From Roseinatronobacter ekhonensis (lineage in GTDB: Bacteria; Pseudomonadota; Alphaproteobacteria; Rhodobacterales; Rhodobacteraceae), in contig NZ_UIHC01000001.1 in assembly GCF_900499075.1 (NCBI RefSeq), positions 62,001 through 126,000 of the forward strand: 64,000 nt of DNA. The letters run 5' to 3'. The stretch's first letter is position 1, and every line of letters starts with the position of its first letter. The position numbers and the translations under genes are program-made. Below, piece after piece: positions 8,205 through 16,642 of the stretch. The notes below the pieces were generated by a model. That model ran no database searches, had not been told where the DNA came from, and was given only the letters and a program-made list of their open reading frames with translations.

Positions 8205-9593
8205 CTAGCCCCCGCCAAGCATGTAGCTTGGGAACCACAACACGATGGACGGGAAGATCACGCACAGCATCAACCCGAAAGCCTGCAGGCCCACGAAGGG
8301 AATGATCCCCTTGTAGATGTCCTGAATACGCACTTCGGGTGGCGCGACGCCTTTCATGTAGAACAACGCAAAGCCGAAAGGCGGTGTCAGGAAGCTGGTT
8401 TGCAGGTTCACGGCCACCAATATCAGGAACCAGATGATAATCGGCTGGCTGATCCCATCCCAAGCACCGACATGGCCACCGAAATCCAGCAGGCCGACGA
8501 TGGGGGCAAAGATCGGCAGCACGATCAGCGTGATCTCGATCCAGTCGAAGAAGAAGCCCAGGAAGAACACCATCAGCAACAGCACGATCATGATGGACCA
8601 GGGTCCGGCGCTGCTTGCATTGATGAAGTCTACGATCAGATGCTCACCCCCGATGGATTTGAACACGAAGGCAAAGGCTGTTGCACCGACGAAGATGCCG
8701 AACAGCATCGCGACCGTCAGCGCGGAGCGTTTGCACACTTCGACAAAGTTCTCCCACGTCAGTTGGCGGTTGAACGCGGCCAACAGGATGGACCCGAATG
8801 CGCCAACGCCTGCGGCCTCTGTCGGTGTGGCGAAGCCAAGGAAGATCGAGCCGAGCACACACAAGATCAAGAAGATCGGTGGCAGGAAGCTGCGGAAGAC
8901 CATGGCCCAGAACTCTGTCCGCGTTGACGGCCCAACATCATCATCCATGGGCGGTGCCAGCTTCGGATTGAACCTGCAGATCACCAGTAGGTAGATGAAA
9001 TAGAGCGCGGCCAGCAACAGCCCCGGCATCAGCGCCGCGATGAACACGGTACCTACGGGAACCGACAACAGGTCGGACATGATGACCAGCATGATCGACG
9101 GCGGGATCAGAATGCCAAGCGTGCCAGAGGACGCGATTGTCCCCGTGGCCAGCGGCATCGAATAGCCCGCTTTCATCATGACGGGCAGCGCCATCAGCGT
9201 AATCATCACAACCGACGCGCCGATAATCCCGGTCGTCGCAGCCATGATCGTGCCCATGAGCGTGACCGACAGCGCCAGACCGCCCGGCACACGCCGCAGC
9301 ATGACCTGCAAGGCAAACAGCAAGTCACGCGCGGCGCCGGATTTTTCCAGCATGGTGCCCATGAAGGTGAACATGGGTATGGCCACAAGCACCAGACTTT
9401 CCATAGTCCCGCCATAAATGCGCAGCGGAATAAGGGTCAGTTGTTGTAGCCGGAAGGTGCCTGCCAGATCGCCCAAGACGGCGAATAGCAGTGCAACGCC
9501 GCCAAGAATAAAGGCTACGGGGTAGCCGCTGAACAAGAGGAACGCCAACACGGCGAACATTACGAGCGGCAAGTATTCGATCAGGAATTCCAT
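8205..9593 (-). CDS. dctM: TRAP transporter large permease subunit (DctM)
   Basis: This is the large membrane subunit of a tripartite ATP-independent periplasmic transporter, driving substrate uptake with a sodium or proton gradient. The 462-residue protein has about 12 hydrophobic helices. Family motifs visible are IPMFTFMGTML (about 72-82), GIIGASVVMI, SSGTLGILIPPSIMLVI (about 154-170) and FATPTEAAGVGA. It starts 18 bases after the dctQ stop, so the two are probably co-translated. The order P-Q-M on one strand and a terminator after this gene define the operon end. The large size and the binding protein's features point to the TakP-type (keto acid/organic acid) branch, but the substrate is inferred. 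Confidence 0.94.
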   Translation of the reverse strand: MEFLIEYLPLVMFAVLAFLLFSGYPVAFILGGVALLFAVLGDLAGTFRLQQLTLIPLRIYGGTMESLVLVAIPMFTFMGTMLEKSGAARDLLFALQVMLRRVPGGLALSVTLMGTIMAATTGIIGASVVMITLMALPVMMKAGYSMPLATGTIASSGTLGILIPPSIMLVIMSDLLSVPVGTVFIAALMPGLLLAALYFIYLLVICRFNPKLAPPMDDDVGPSTRTEFWAMVFRSFLPPIFLILCVLGSIFLGFATPTEAAGVGAFGSILLAAFNRQLTWENFVEVCKRSALTVAMLFGIFVGATAFAFVFKSIGGEHLIVDFINASSAGPWSIMIVLLLMVFFLGFFFDWIEITLIVLPIFAPIVGLLDFGGHVGAWDGISQPIIIWFLILVAVNLQTSFLTPPFGFALFYMKGVAPPEVRIQDIYKGIIPFVGLQAFGLMLCVIFPSIVLWFPSYMLGGG

Positions 9594-9610
9594 TATCTCT
9601 GTCTCTCCGC

Positions 9611-10654
9611 TCAGGCGTGTTTCGTATCGGCAGGGGTATCATCCTCTGCTGGGGCCGGGTTTTGATGGCTATGGGCGTAGTAGTTGCTCTTCCCGCGCAG
9701 ACTTGGCGGACCGAACAAGTAGACCACGCATTTCAAGGCCACCGACATGCCTGCAAGCGCGATCAGGGCAAAGCCGAAGGGCAGCATAGCCTTGATGATG
9801 AAACGGTTGGGCAAACCGGTTGTGGCAGCAGAGCTTTCGCCGATCGTCCAGGACCGCATGGCATTTTCAATGCCGTAATTCATGACGACGTAGCAGTAGG
9901 GCACCATGAAAAGGATCGCCCCGAAAAACTCGATCCAGACCCGCGTGCGGGGTTTCATGGTATCGCGCACCAGTTCGATACGGACATGCGCATCCTGAAT
10001 ATAGCCATAACCCAGCACCATCAGGAACAACGCGGCATGCAGGTGCCATTCCATTTCCTGAACGCGGGTAGAGCTGAAGAACTTATACCATTCTGTATTC
10101 GTCCATTCAGAGTTGAACCCGAGATACTGCCGCTGCGTGACGTCATACATGATGGCGAAAATCAGCACGCTGAACAACACCACCGCAGAGGTGACGCCGA
10201 CACGGTTCAGAAACTTGGCCAGACCATCGCTGGCCGCCAGCATGTTTTGGAAAAACAAAAGCCGCCCGCGCGCCATGCCGAAGATCAGAATGGCCAGCAG
10301 CAGGGCTGTCAGGGCAAACATCAGATAGATCGCGAAGGGCGAGAGCGCCTCGTAATAGGCCAGCAAATCTGCGGCCTCTTGGTCATCTCGGCCAGCTTGG
10401 CGGCGCAACCCGTTGAATTCACGCGTGCTAAGCGAGAAGGGCTGCGCGAACATGATCCCGAACCAGCCCAGCACGGTCGCGGCGGCAATGGTGCCGGGGT
10501 TGCCTTGCAACACCGCTGCGCCAATGAGCGAGCCGATCAGAACCGCCAGCGTGGGCAGGATCTCGTTGGAGCTTGCGGGCAGAACGCTCAGCCAGAACGC
10601 TGCGGCCAATGCCAGCACCGCCAACGCGGTTCCGGTCAGTTCCCTGATTGCCAT
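9611..10654 (-). CDS. dctQ: TRAP transporter small permease subunit (DctQ), unusually large
   Basis: This is the small membrane subunit of the TRAP transporter, expected to link the binding protein with DctM. At 347 residues it is about twice the usual 160-200. The C-terminal half holds the DctQ domain: a first helix near 155-172, then SSTRVQEMEWHLHAAL (about 193-208), GYGYIQDAHVRIELVRD and KPRTRVWIEFFG. The N-terminal 130 residues add about four extra hydrophobic segments with no function I recognise. The N-terminus (MAIRELTG) follows a CGGAGAC ribosome site. It is separated from dctP by a strong terminator-like hairpin, suggesting much lower expression than the binding protein. Confidence 0.85.
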   Translation of the reverse strand: MAIRELTGTALAVLALAAAFWLSVLPASSNEILPTLAVLIGSLIGAAVLQGNPGTIAAATVLGWFGIMFAQPFSLSTREFNGLRRQAGRDDQEAADLLAYYEALSPFAIYLMFALTALLLAILIFGMARGRLLFFQNMLAASDGLAKFLNRVGVTSAVVLFSVLIFAIMYDVTQRQYLGFNSEWTNTEWYKFFSSTRVQEMEWHLHAALFLMVLGYGYIQDAHVRIELVRDTMKPRTRVWIEFFGAILFMVPYCYVVMNYGIENAMRSWTIGESSAATTGLPNRFIIKAMLPFGFALIALAGMSVALKCVVYLFGPPSLRGKSNYYAHSHQNPAPAEDDTPADTKHA

Positions 10655-10677
10655 CGGATGTCTCCGTCAATTCTGTG

Positions 10678-10739
10678 AAAAAACCGCGCACCCCTCGACG
10701 GGGGTGCGCGGCGCTGGGCTGGCCTTGTGCGGCCAGCCC
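10678..10739 (-). terminator. Two hairpins with T6 tract between dctP and dctQ (partial terminator)
   Basis: On the minus strand, right after the dctP stop, there is first a 9-bp stem (GGGCTGGCC/GGCCAGCCC, 10716-10739). Then comes an 11-bp stem (CCGCGCACCCC/GGGGTGCGCGG, 10684-10711) followed by TTTTTT. The second has full intrinsic-terminator form. Since dctQ and dctM lie beyond it, some read-through is expected, with high dctP and low dctQM expression. Confidence 0.85.
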
Positions 10740-10748
10740 GATCCCGAC

Positions 10749-11774
10749 TTACTTCAGGTAGCCAAGCTCGCCCCAAACCGCGTAGTTTTCGCGGAACTGG
10801 GTGTAGCTTTCGTAGACGCGGGCGAAGTCGGCGTCATTTGCAGCTTCTTCTGCGGCCACTTCTTCCCAAGCGGCTTGCAACGCGTCGAGCATCTCATCGG
10901 ACAGGGTGTTGATGTTCACGCCGTTCGCTTCCAGCTCTTGCAGGGCCGAGAATTGCAGCGCTTCGCCTTCGGCAAGACCGAATGCAAGGTTCGCATCGCA
11001 CACGGTTTCCAGCTTGAACTGGGTGCTTTCGTCCAGGCTCTCCCACAGATCAAGGTTGATCATCAGGTCAAAGAAGGTCGATTGCTGGTGCCAGCCGGGG
11101 AAATAATACTCGCTGGCGACCTGGTAGAAGCCCAGGTTAAGGTCAATCGCGGGCATCGAGAACTCAGTCGCGTCGATGGTGCCCAGTTCCAGCGCCGGGA
11201 AAATGTCGCCACCGGCCAGAAGCTGCGTGGACACGCCCATCTTTTCCATGACTTTCGCGCCCAGACCGAAGAAGCGCATGGTCAGACCTTGCAGGTCTTC
11301 GGGGCTGTTGACCGGGTTGCGGAACCAGCCAGCGGCTTCCGGCGCGATGACGGCGCAGGGCAGCGACTTGATGTTGTTGGGCTCATACAGTTCGTCCAGG
11401 AAATCCTGACCGCCGCCGAACTTCATCCATGCCATGTATTCGCCAGCCTGCGGGCCGAAGGGAACAGCGGCAAGAAGCTGAAGCGCGGGCACGCGGCCAG
11501 CCCAGTAACCGGGGGTGGACCAGCCGGCTTCGACCGCGCCGGTCGCAACTGCGTCGAACACTTCCAGCGCAGGCACAATCGCGCCGGGCTCTTGGAAGAC
11601 CAGTTCGATCTCGCCATCCGTGATTTTGGTCACCTGCTCTGCGATCCGCTTGCCCAGCGTGCCAAGCTGCGGCAACGAACCCGGATAGGTCGATTGCAGA
11701 TTCCAAGTTTCCGCCTGTGCGGTTCCCGCGATCAGGCCGGCGCAAAGCGCGGTCGTGGTCAAAAAGGTTTTCAT
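10749..11774 (-). CDS. dctP: TRAP transporter substrate-binding protein (DctP, TakP-like)
   Basis: This is the periplasmic receptor of the TRAP transporter, 341 residues with a Sec signal peptide (1-21, cleavage after TAQA). The mature protein has W-x-LQSTYPGS, EIELVFQEPGAIVPALEVFDAV, GLTMRFFGLGAKV (around the conserved binding Arg), ALELGTIDATEFSMP and YYFPGWHQQ. These resemble the TakP/SmoM branch that binds keto acids or polyols, but the ligand is not established. ATG 11774 follows a very strong GGAGGAGAA site, 6 bases away. The longer in-frame reading lacks both signal peptide and ribosome site. It is first in the operon and followed by a terminator hairpin. Confidence 0.93.
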   Translation of the reverse strand: MKTFLTTTALCAGLIAGTAQAETWNLQSTYPGSLPQLGTLGKRIAEQVTKITDGEIELVFQEPGAIVPALEVFDAVATGAVEAGWSTPGYWAGRVPALQLLAAVPFGPQAGEYMAWMKFGGGQDFLDELYEPNNIKSLPCAVIAPEAAGWFRNPVNSPEDLQGLTMRFFGLGAKVMEKMGVSTQLLAGGDIFPALELGTIDATEFSMPAIDLNLGFYQVASEYYFPGWHQQSTFFDLMINLDLWESLDESTQFKLETVCDANLAFGLAEGEALQFSALQELEANGVNINTLSDEMLDALQAAWEEVAAEEAANDADFARVYESYTQFRENYAVWGELGYLK

Positions 11775-11916
11775 GTCGGTTCTCCTCCACCGTTGATATT
11801 TTGTATCGCCATCCAGTCTTGGACAACGCCTGAGGTCAAGCAGAGAGTGCCATGGCGCGCAATATTCTTGCGCAAAAAACCACAATCATGTGCCTCACCC
11901 GGCCTCCCTCGCCGCC

Positions 11917-11937
11917 TTGGTAAAATGAATTTACCAA
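11917..11937. promoter_or_regulatory. Perfect 8-5-8 inverted repeat between dctP and glnE, probable operator
   Basis: TTGGTAAA - ATGAA - TTTACCAA is a perfect inverted repeat in the 293-base spacer between divergent dctP and glnE. The TTGGT...ACCAA ends resemble sites of GntR-type regulators. It lies 143 bases upstream of dctP and 131 bases upstream of glnE. Control of the TRAP operon is the likelier target, since glnE is generally constitutive. No regulator gene sits next to it. I see no other clear signal in this spacer. Confidence 0.5.
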
Positions 11938-12067
11938 TTTGCGCAAGAAAAAAATCCATGCGGCGGCATGTCGCGTCCATGTTTGCGCGCGCGAACGCAG
12001 GAATATTGATCCTTGCGAACAGCTTGGATGAATTGACGCGGCAACACCCGCGCGGCATGGTCCGCTC

Positions 12068-14857
12068 ATGAATTTCGGACCTATCATCCGCCGCCCCATC
12101 CCTTATGACCGCGAATCAGGTCATGAGGCGCGGATGGCTTTTCCCGGTCAGCCTGATGACGTGGCCGCGCTGATCGAGGGCGCGGCGGGGTGCAGCCCCT
12201 ACCTGAAAGCCCTGATGCTGCGAGAGCGCGACTGGTTGGATACGGCGCTGACCATCACACCCGATGCGGCCTGTGCCGAAGAGTTGGATAGCCTCGCTGA
12301 GTGCGGCTTGCCCGACCTGTCGTCGCGCCTGCGCCGTGCCAAACGACGCATCGCCCTGCTGGCCGCGCTGGCCGATCTGGGAGGTGTCTGGTCCTTGGAC
12401 CAAGTGACCGGCGCGTTGACCGATCTGGCGGACCGCGCCACCCATACTGCACTGACCGCCCTTGTCGCGGACGAAATCCGCCGCCGCAAACTTCCGGGTA
12501 AAGCCGAGGAAGATGCTGCCACCGGTGCGGGAATGGTCGTGCTGGCCATGGGCAAGATGGGCGCGCGCGAGTTGAATTATTCCTCCGATATCGACCTGAT
12601 CTGCCTGTTCGACGAGGACGCGTTCAACCCGGATGAGTTTCACGACGCGCGGGCAGCGTTCATCCGTGTCACCCGCAAGATGTGCGGGTTGCTGTCCGAT
12701 CTGACCGCCGAAGGCTATGTCTTCCGCACCGATCTTCGGCTGCGCCCCGACCCTTCGGTTACGCCGGTTTGCCTGTCGATGGATGCAGCCGAACGCTACT
12801 ATGAAAGTCTTGGGCGGACATGGGAACGCGCGGCCTATATCAAGGCCCGCCCCTGCGCGGGTGATCTTGTGGCGGGCGCGCGGTTTCTGGACCGCTTGCG
12901 CCCCTTTGTCTGGCGCCGTCATCTGGATTTCGCGGCTATTCAGGATGCCCATGACATGCGCCTGCGGATCAAGTCGCATAAGGGCCTTGGCAGTGCCCTG
13001 TGTCTGGACGGGCATGACCTGAAGCTGGGGCAGGGCGGCATTCGTGAGATCGAGTTTTTCACACAGACCCGCCAGCTTATCGCGGGCGGGCGCGACCCCG
13101 ACCTGCGCAGCCCGCGCACGGTCGAAGGGCTGTCCGCGCTGGCGGATAAGGGATGGATTCCGCAAGATGTCTCCCGGAAACTGACGGCCCATTACACCGA
13201 ACACCGAGAGATCGAGCACCGTTTGCAGATGGTGCAGGATGCACAAACCCAGACGATGCCCACACGGTCCGAGGAAATGGACCGCATTGCGCGGTTCTGC
13301 GGTATGGCCGAAACAGCGGCGTTCCGCGACCGGCTTATGGCGCGGCTGCAAGATGTGTCGGGCCTGACCGAAGGGTTCTTCGCGCCCGAGTCCGGCACCG
13401 ATGCCGAACCCGACCTGTCTGATCAAGCCCAAGACATCGTCGCGGGCTGGTATGCCTTTCCCGCGCTGCGCTCCGACCGGGCAAAACAAATTTTCCAGCG
13501 GATGCGCCCCAAGCTTTTGTGCAAGCTTTACAAAGCGGCCGATCCAGAGGCCGCTCTGGTCCAGTTCGACCGCTTTCTGGGCGGGTTGCCCGCCGGTGTG
13601 CAGGTATTTTCTCTGTTCGAGGCCAATCCGCAACTCATCGACCTGATCGTCGACATCTGCACCACCGCGCCGCGCCTTGCGGGCTATCTGTCACGCAATG
13701 CTGCGGTGTTCGACGCGGTCATCGGCGGTGATTTTTTCGCACCTTGGCCCGAAACTGCAGCGCTGCGCGCCGATCTGGTGGCGCGGCTCTCAGAGCTGGA
13801 CGATTACGAGCGCCAGTTGGATGCCGCGCGCGTCTGGGCGCGCGAATGGCATTTCCGCGTCGGCGTGCATCACCTGCGTGGGCTGATCGACGCGTTCGAA
13901 GCGGGGGCGGAATATGCTTCGCTGGCCGAAGCCGTTCTGGGCGCACTCTGGCCTGTGGTTCATGCAGAATTTGCGCGCAAACACGGGGTGGTGGCCGGTG
14001 ATGGTGCGGTTGTGCTGGGCATGGGCTCGCTCGGAGCGGGGCGTCTCAACGCGGCCTCTGACCTTGATCTGATCGTGATCTACGATGCCGCAGCGGATGC
14101 GCACTCGGATGGCCGCCGCCCGCTGGATGCGCGCACCTATTACGCCCGCCTGACCAAGGCCTTTCTGACCGCGATCAGCGCCCCGACGGCCGAAGGGCGT
14201 CTATACGAGGTCGATATGCGCCTGCGTCCGTCGGGGCGCCAGGGTCCGGTCGCGACCAGCCTGCCCGCCTTCCAGACCTATCAGCAGACCGAAGCCTGGA
14301 CATGGGAACACCTCGCACTCACGCGTGCGCGGCATGTCGCTGGCAGCGCGGAGCTGGCGCGCGCTGTCGAAGACGTGCGCCGCAAGGTGCTGACCGACAA
14401 GGCCCAAGGCGCGACCATCCGTCAGGACGTCGCCGATATGCGCGCACGGCTGGCGCAGGCCAAGCCCGCACATGGCTTGTGGGATGCCAAATCCGGGCCG
14501 GGGCGGTTGATGGATATCGAACTGGCCGCGCAATTCTGCGCGCTGGCCAGTGGCCATCATGCTCGCCGTGTCGAAGCGCAGTTCCAAGCCGGTCTGCGCG
14601 CGGGTATCCTCGACAAACCCTGCCTCGAAGACCTGCTCGCGGCCTATCGCCTGTGCTGGAACATGCAGGCGACGGGGCGGCTTTTGGCCGATACGATCCC
14701 GGATCTGGCGGAGCTAGGCGAAACAGGGCAACATCTGGTTCTGTCCGCCGCCGGGGCGGCCACCGTCACTGACCTTACCGAAAAATTGCGTGCGTGTAGC
14801 GATGCTGCTGCCGCGCGTTTTGAAACCCTCCTCGCACAGCAGGAAACCCAGACATGA
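12068..14857 (+). CDS. glnE: Bifunctional glutamine synthetase adenylyltransferase/deadenylylase
   Basis: GlnE adds AMP to glutamine synthetase when nitrogen is plentiful and removes it when nitrogen is short, under PII control. The 929-residue protein has two nucleotidyltransferase domains. The N-terminal removase domain has MGKMGARELNYSSDIDL (metal-binding Asp near 174), and the C-terminal transferase domain has MGSLGAGRLNAASDLDL (near 660). Both keep the G-S/A...D-x-D metal motif, so both activities look intact. GQGGIREIEFFTQ (about 320) and PGRLMDIELAAQF are the conserved linkers after each domain. It diverges from the TRAP operon and its stop overlaps the next small gene by 4 bases. Confidence 0.96.
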   Translation: MNFGPIIRRPIPYDRESGHEARMAFPGQPDDVAALIEGAAGCSPYLKALMLRERDWLDTALTITPDAACAEELDSLAECGLPDLSSRLRRAKRRIALLAALADLGGVWSLDQVTGALTDLADRATHTALTALVADEIRRRKLPGKAEEDAATGAGMVVLAMGKMGARELNYSSDIDLICLFDEDAFNPDEFHDARAAFIRVTRKMCGLLSDLTAEGYVFRTDLRLRPDPSVTPVCLSMDAAERYYESLGRTWERAAYIKARPCAGDLVAGARFLDRLRPFVWRRHLDFAAIQDAHDMRLRIKSHKGLGSALCLDGHDLKLGQGGIREIEFFTQTRQLIAGGRDPDLRSPRTVEGLSALADKGWIPQDVSRKLTAHYTEHREIEHRLQMVQDAQTQTMPTRSEEMDRIARFCGMAETAAFRDRLMARLQDVSGLTEGFFAPESGTDAEPDLSDQAQDIVAGWYAFPALRSDRAKQIFQRMRPKLLCKLYKAADPEAALVQFDRFLGGLPAGVQVFSLFEANPQLIDLIVDICTTAPRLAGYLSRNAAVFDAVIGGDFFAPWPETAALRADLVARLSELDDYERQLDAARVWAREWHFRVGVHHLRGLIDAFEAGAEYASLAEAVLGALWPVVHAEFARKHGVVAGDGAVVLGMGSLGAGRLNAASDLDLIVIYDAAADAHSDGRRPLDARTYYARLTKAFLTAISAPTAEGRLYEVDMRLRPSGRQGPVATSLPAFQTYQQTEAWTWEHLALTRARHVAGSAELARAVEDVRRKVLTDKAQGATIRQDVADMRARLAQAKPAHGLWDAKSGPGRLMDIELAAQFCALASGHHARRVEAQFQAGLRAGILDKPCLEDLLAAYRLCWNMQATGRLLADTIPDLAELGETGQHLVLSAAGAATVTDLTEKLRACSDAAAARFETLLAQQETQT

Positions 14858-15099
14858 CCGACCCCAAAGGCCTGATTCGTGAAAGCTACCGCATCGACGG
14901 GATCACCGATGCCGAATGCCGTTCCATCCTCGTTGACTGGGCCCTCAGCCTGCCCGACGGCCAAGACCAAAAAGCTGCGCTTGCCGAGCAACTGGCGACC
15001 CGCGGCGCCGACAGCCCGGATCATCCAATGACCGCGCTGTTGCGTGAAGGGCTGGAGCATTCAGCGCCCAAGCGCTCGGGCCGTCGAAAACGCCCCTGA
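14854..15099 (+). CDS. Small conserved hypothetical protein coupled to glnE
   Basis: This is an 81-residue soluble protein that I cannot assign. Its ATG overlaps the glnE stop by 4 bases (ATGA), so it is very probably translated together with GlnE. The sequence has MTDPKGLIRESYRIDG, an acidic helix-like middle (ADAECRS-type, LVDWALSLPDG) and a basic tail (KRSGRRKRP). There are no membrane segments and one cysteine. Codon use matches its neighbours, which supports a real gene. The stop is followed immediately by a dispersed element and two hairpins. A role linked to glutamine synthetase regulation is possible but rests only on position. Confidence 0.72.
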   Translation: MTDPKGLIRESYRIDGITDAECRSILVDWALSLPDGQDQKAALAEQLATRGADSPDHPMTALLREGLEHSAPKRSGRRKRP

Positions 15100-15162
15100 T
15101 TTCATCCTTGCTTAAATATCCTGGGGTGAATTGGGCCAAAGGCCCAAGAGGGGCAAAGCCCC
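15100..15162 (+). repeat. Stop-linked dispersed element, copy A (motif plus two hairpins)
   Basis: A 27-base motif of the form TTTCATCCTTG...AAATATCCTGGGG starts directly after the TGA of the small glnE-linked gene. Two stem-loops follow: TTGGGCC-AAA-GGCCCAA (15131-15147) and GGGGC-AAA-GCCCC (15150-15162). Four other copies of the motif occur in this window at 28387, 35322 (reverse), 40990 and 44552. Confidence 0.75.
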
Positions 15163-15192
15163 TTACTCTCGGGTTGTCCGGTGCCAAGCCGA

Positions 15193-15828
15193 TCAGGCTT
15201 GCGCCGCCAAGGCGCGTCCCAGATCGCCATAGCCGGTAAACCGCCGTTCATATGTCAGTCCAAGCCGTGCCGCGCAGTCGCGCGCTTTGGTGTCCAGCGC
15301 CGGGTCATCGGTTTGCGCTTGGTAGATCAGCTTGGTGTAGTTCCCGAACATCATCGCGATCAACTCTGGATGGCGGTCAAACCCCATGGGCTGCCATACG
15401 AAGGCATCGAATTGCCGGACAAGAAAATCTGTCAGGTAAAACGCTGTGATCTCGTCCTCGGCGTTGGCCGCGAACGTGTCGACGCCTTCGAAAAACGCGT
15501 AGCAATGCGGCCCTGCGACCATCTCGACGCCCAGGCGTTCGCAGCGTGCCTGCAATAACCCGCCGGTGCCGCAATCGGCATAGACGACGAATATCCGGTC
15601 ATAGCGGGCGCGGTTTTCGTGCACGGCCCGCTCGACCGCATCTGGAATGCGGTCGGGCCACAGATGCAGGTTCGCAGGCAGGCAGTGCAGGTCCATATGG
15701 TCCCAGCCATTCGCGGCTTTCAGCGCCAGAATTTCGCGCGCCAATGCACCGCAGGCCAGTAGCAAAATGCGGCCCTGTCCGCGTGCGGGTAGCCCCTGTT
15801 CGGTCAGAATCCCGTCATCCAGCCGCAT
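15193..15828 (-). CDS. DUF1638 domain protein
   Basis: This is a 211-residue soluble protein of the DUF1638 family, function unknown. Recognisable family features are ILLLACGALAREI (about 21-33), LHCLPANLHLWPDRIP, a conserved YADCGTGG (about 82-89), GPHCYAFFEG (about 105-114), FYLTDFLVR and HPELIAMMFGNY. The conserved Cys and His residues suggest a metal or cofactor site, which is inference. It begins inside the mazG 3' end (14-base overlap), after a GAAGG site, and is the last gene of a TspO-like - mazG - DUF1638 overlap series. It converges on the glnE-linked gene across the dispersed element. Confidence 0.85.
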   Translation of the reverse strand: MRLDDGILTEQGLPARGQGRILLLACGALAREILALKAANGWDHMDLHCLPANLHLWPDRIPDAVERAVHENRARYDRIFVVYADCGTGGLLQARCERLGVEMVAGPHCYAFFEGVDTFAANAEDEITAFYLTDFLVRQFDAFVWQPMGFDRHPELIAMMFGNYTKLIYQAQTDDPALDTKARDCAARLGLTYERRFTGYGDLGRALAAQA

Positions 15829-16642
15829 TGCCCTTCTCCGCTGCCTTTGCCGCGTTCCAGAGTGCGTCCATCTCGGTCAGGTTGCTGTCCTGCGGGCGAC
15901 GGTTCTGGTCTGCAAGCGCCGCTTCGATGGCGCGAAAGCGGCGGGTAAACTTGGCATTGGCGGCGCGCAGGGCCTCTTCCGGGTCCACCTCTAGGTGTCG
16001 CGCCAGATTGGCCATGACGAACAGCAGATCGCCCATCTCCTCTGCCACCTCTGCCGGGGTCAGGGTGTCGCGCGCCTCGACCAATTCGGCGCTTTCTTCG
16101 GCGATCTTATCCAGAACCTGCGCTGTGTCGGGCCAGTCGAACCCCACGCGGGCTGCCCGCTTTTGCAGTTTGACCGCACGCATCAGCGCGGGCAGACCAA
16201 GCGCTACGTCGTCCAGCACGCCGCTTTGCGCACGCGCCGCGCGCTCCGCGGCCTTGACGGTTTCCCAATCCTGCACTTGCTGCGCGGCGGATTTCTCGCG
16301 ATCTTCGTCGCCAAACACATGCGGGTGGCGCGCGACCATCTTGTCGCTGATCGACTTTGCCACATTGGCAAAGGTGAAATGCCCCGCCTCTTCGGCCAGT
16401 TGCGCGTGATAGACCACCTGCAACAGCAGATCGCCCAATTCGCCCTGCAGCGCGGGCCAGTCCTGTTTCTCAATCGCGTCGGCGACCTCGTAAGCCTCTT
16501 CGATTGTGTAGGGTGCGATGCTGGCGAAATCCTGCTCTATGTCCCAAGGGCAGCCGGTGCTTGGATCGCGGAGCGCGGCCATGATCGCGCGCAGCCGCGC
16601 GGTGCTGCCATCGGGCGCAAATATCAGCGGGTCATGCGCCAT
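15815..16642 (-). CDS. mazG: Nucleoside triphosphate pyrophosphohydrolase (MazG)
   Basis: MazG hydrolyses (d)NTPs to monophosphates and pyrophosphate, cleaning the nucleotide pool and damping the stringent response. The 275-residue protein has the tandem MazG arrangement. The first domain has CPWD, YTIEEAYEVADAI with the E-x2-E metal motif, and GELGDLLLQVVYHAQ. The linker has HPHVFGDE. The second domain has EESAELVEA and EEMGDLLFVMANLARHL. Both metal sites look intact and the length is normal. The start overlaps the TspO-like gene by 11 bases, and the 3' end overlaps the DUF1638 gene by 14 bases, indicating one operon. Confidence 0.95.
   Translation of the reverse strand: MAHDPLIFAPDGSTARLRAIMAALRDPSTGCPWDIEQDFASIAPYTIEEAYEVADAIEKQDWPALQGELGDLLLQVVYHAQLAEEAGHFTFANVAKSISDKMVARHPHVFGDEDREKSAAQQVQDWETVKAAERAARAQSGVLDDVALGLPALMRAVKLQKRAARVGFDWPDTAQVLDKIAEESAELVEARDTLTPAEVAEEMGDLLFVMANLARHLEVDPEEALRAANAKFTRRFRAIEAALADQNRRPQDSNLTEMDALWNAAKAAEKGNAAG

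Noticed and set aside
8166-8927. Plus-strand frame opposite dctM, rich in Asp, Glu, His and Gln
   Set aside because: It is the antisense image of hydrophobic helix codons, with no ribosome site and full overlap with dctM.
12116-13633. Minus-strand frame of 505 codons inside glnE
   Set aside because: It is entirely antisense to glnE, whose motifs are intact, and has no family features.
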